64,000 nt of DNA from NCBI RefSeq assembly GCF_000717185.1, contig NZ_JNYE01000045.1, forward strand, positions 26,874 to 90,873, given 5' to 3'. This DNA comes from Kitasatospora phosalacinea (GTDB taxonomy: Bacteria; Actinomycetota; Actinomycetes; Streptomycetales; Streptomycetaceae). The notes beneath the pieces are model-generated. The model saw nothing but the letters and a program-made list of their open reading frames with translations, was not told where the DNA came from and did no database searches. How positions within the stretch are numbered: the stretch's first letter is position 1; the number at the start of each line of letters is the position of its first letter. The translations under genes were made by a program, and so were the position numbers. Positions 63,806-64,000 of this stretch are shown in pieces.

Positions 63806-64000
63806 TTTGCTTTGCGGCGGCCGATCCCCGTACAGTTCCGGAGTCGCACCGAGAGGGGCGAACGAAAGCGAGTTCGAGGAAACACCGGTGAAACGGTGGC
63901 GAAAACCTCTGATAAGCTGGGAACACGAAAGAACGAAGCGCCCGGAGGGTCCGCAGGGATGCGGCTCGAAGGAAGTGTCCGTTCCTTGAGAACTCAACAG
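63806..64000 (+). promoter_or_regulatory. Promoter and leader of an rRNA operon (16S rRNA gene beyond the window)
   Basis: The sequence becomes much less GC-rich. TAAGCT at 63913-63918 fits a -10. The last ~25 bp, GTGTCCGTTCC then TTGAGAACTCAACAG, match the conserved pre-16S leader found upstream of actinobacterial 16S genes (TTTGAGAACTCAAtag in mycobacteria), a region tied to antitermination and 16S processing. The rRNA genes themselves would start a few hundred bp to the right. Confidence 0.75.

Overview
The window is high-GC actinobacterial chromosome. It almost certainly comes from a Streptomycetaceae member (Streptomyces, Kitasatospora or a close relative). The evidence is the near-complete match to the S. 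coelicolor HrdB sigma factor over its C-terminal half, a CutR/CutS pair, SepH, DUF4193, DUF3093 and DUF3710 proteins, a DasR-type operator at ptsH, GTG starts, GTGA/ATGA stop-start overlaps, and a sequence at the right edge resembling the pre-16S leader of an rRNA operon. From memory, the gene order rnhB, recQ-like, hrdB, parE, parC, ptsH, acyltransferase, cutRS, dut follows the conserved core of Streptomyces chromosomes. I saw no insertion sequence, prophage, CRISPR array, tRNA gene or biosynthetic cluster.

Layout. 1-3.3 kb: the tail of a secreted Ig-like protein, then a DHA2-type efflux pump divergent from a TetR regulator across a perfect palindrome. 3.4-12 kb: rnhB, two unrecognised proteins, a RecQ-like helicase fused to a phosphoribosyltransferase domain, a DUF4192 protein with a repetitive tail, and an S33 peptidase. 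12-20 kb: a glycogen-debranching-like protein with a long disordered N-terminus, an NrtR-like NUDIX regulator, an ABC pair whose ATPase has lost key catalytic residues, and a FadR-type regulator. 20-35 kb: hrdB, a trypsin-like protease, parE, a membrane protein plus NarL-type two-component system, a DUF485/ActP symporter pair, a sucrase/ferredoxin-like protein, a repeat-tailed membrane protein and parC. 35-48 kb: an M16 peptidase pair, rtcB behind an Arg-rich mini-ORF, a second TetR/efflux pair, ptsH, a protein acetyltransferase, DUF5998, a phosphodiesterase-like protein, thymidine kinase and a rhodanese. 48-64 kb: sepH, a Ser/Pro-tailed membrane protein, a lactone oxidase, an MFS transporter, hemH, an inositol monophosphatase-like protein, cutRS, an acyl-ACP desaturase, DUF4193, DUF3093, a thioesterase, dut, DUF3710 and the rRNA leader.

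Most genes are housekeeping: topoisomerase IV, principal sigma factor, nucleotide metabolism (tdk, dut), haem synthesis, RNA repair and cell division. Several carry inferred local control: palindromic operators next to TetR-type genes, a DasR box at ptsH, dyads upstream of the desaturase and the DUF485/ActP operon, and many starts with a -10-like hexamer 6-7 bp upstream, which suggests leaderless mRNAs.

The strongest unexplained signals are: (1) a ~165-215 bp repeat present three times, each starting 3-25 bp after the stop codon of a gene (two MFS transporters and sepH); (2) a 21-codon, seven-arginine mini-ORF with an excellent ribosome binding site and two downstream hairpins ahead of the RNA ligase gene rtcB; and (3) a perfect palindrome that contains both start codons of the divergent TetR/MFS pair.
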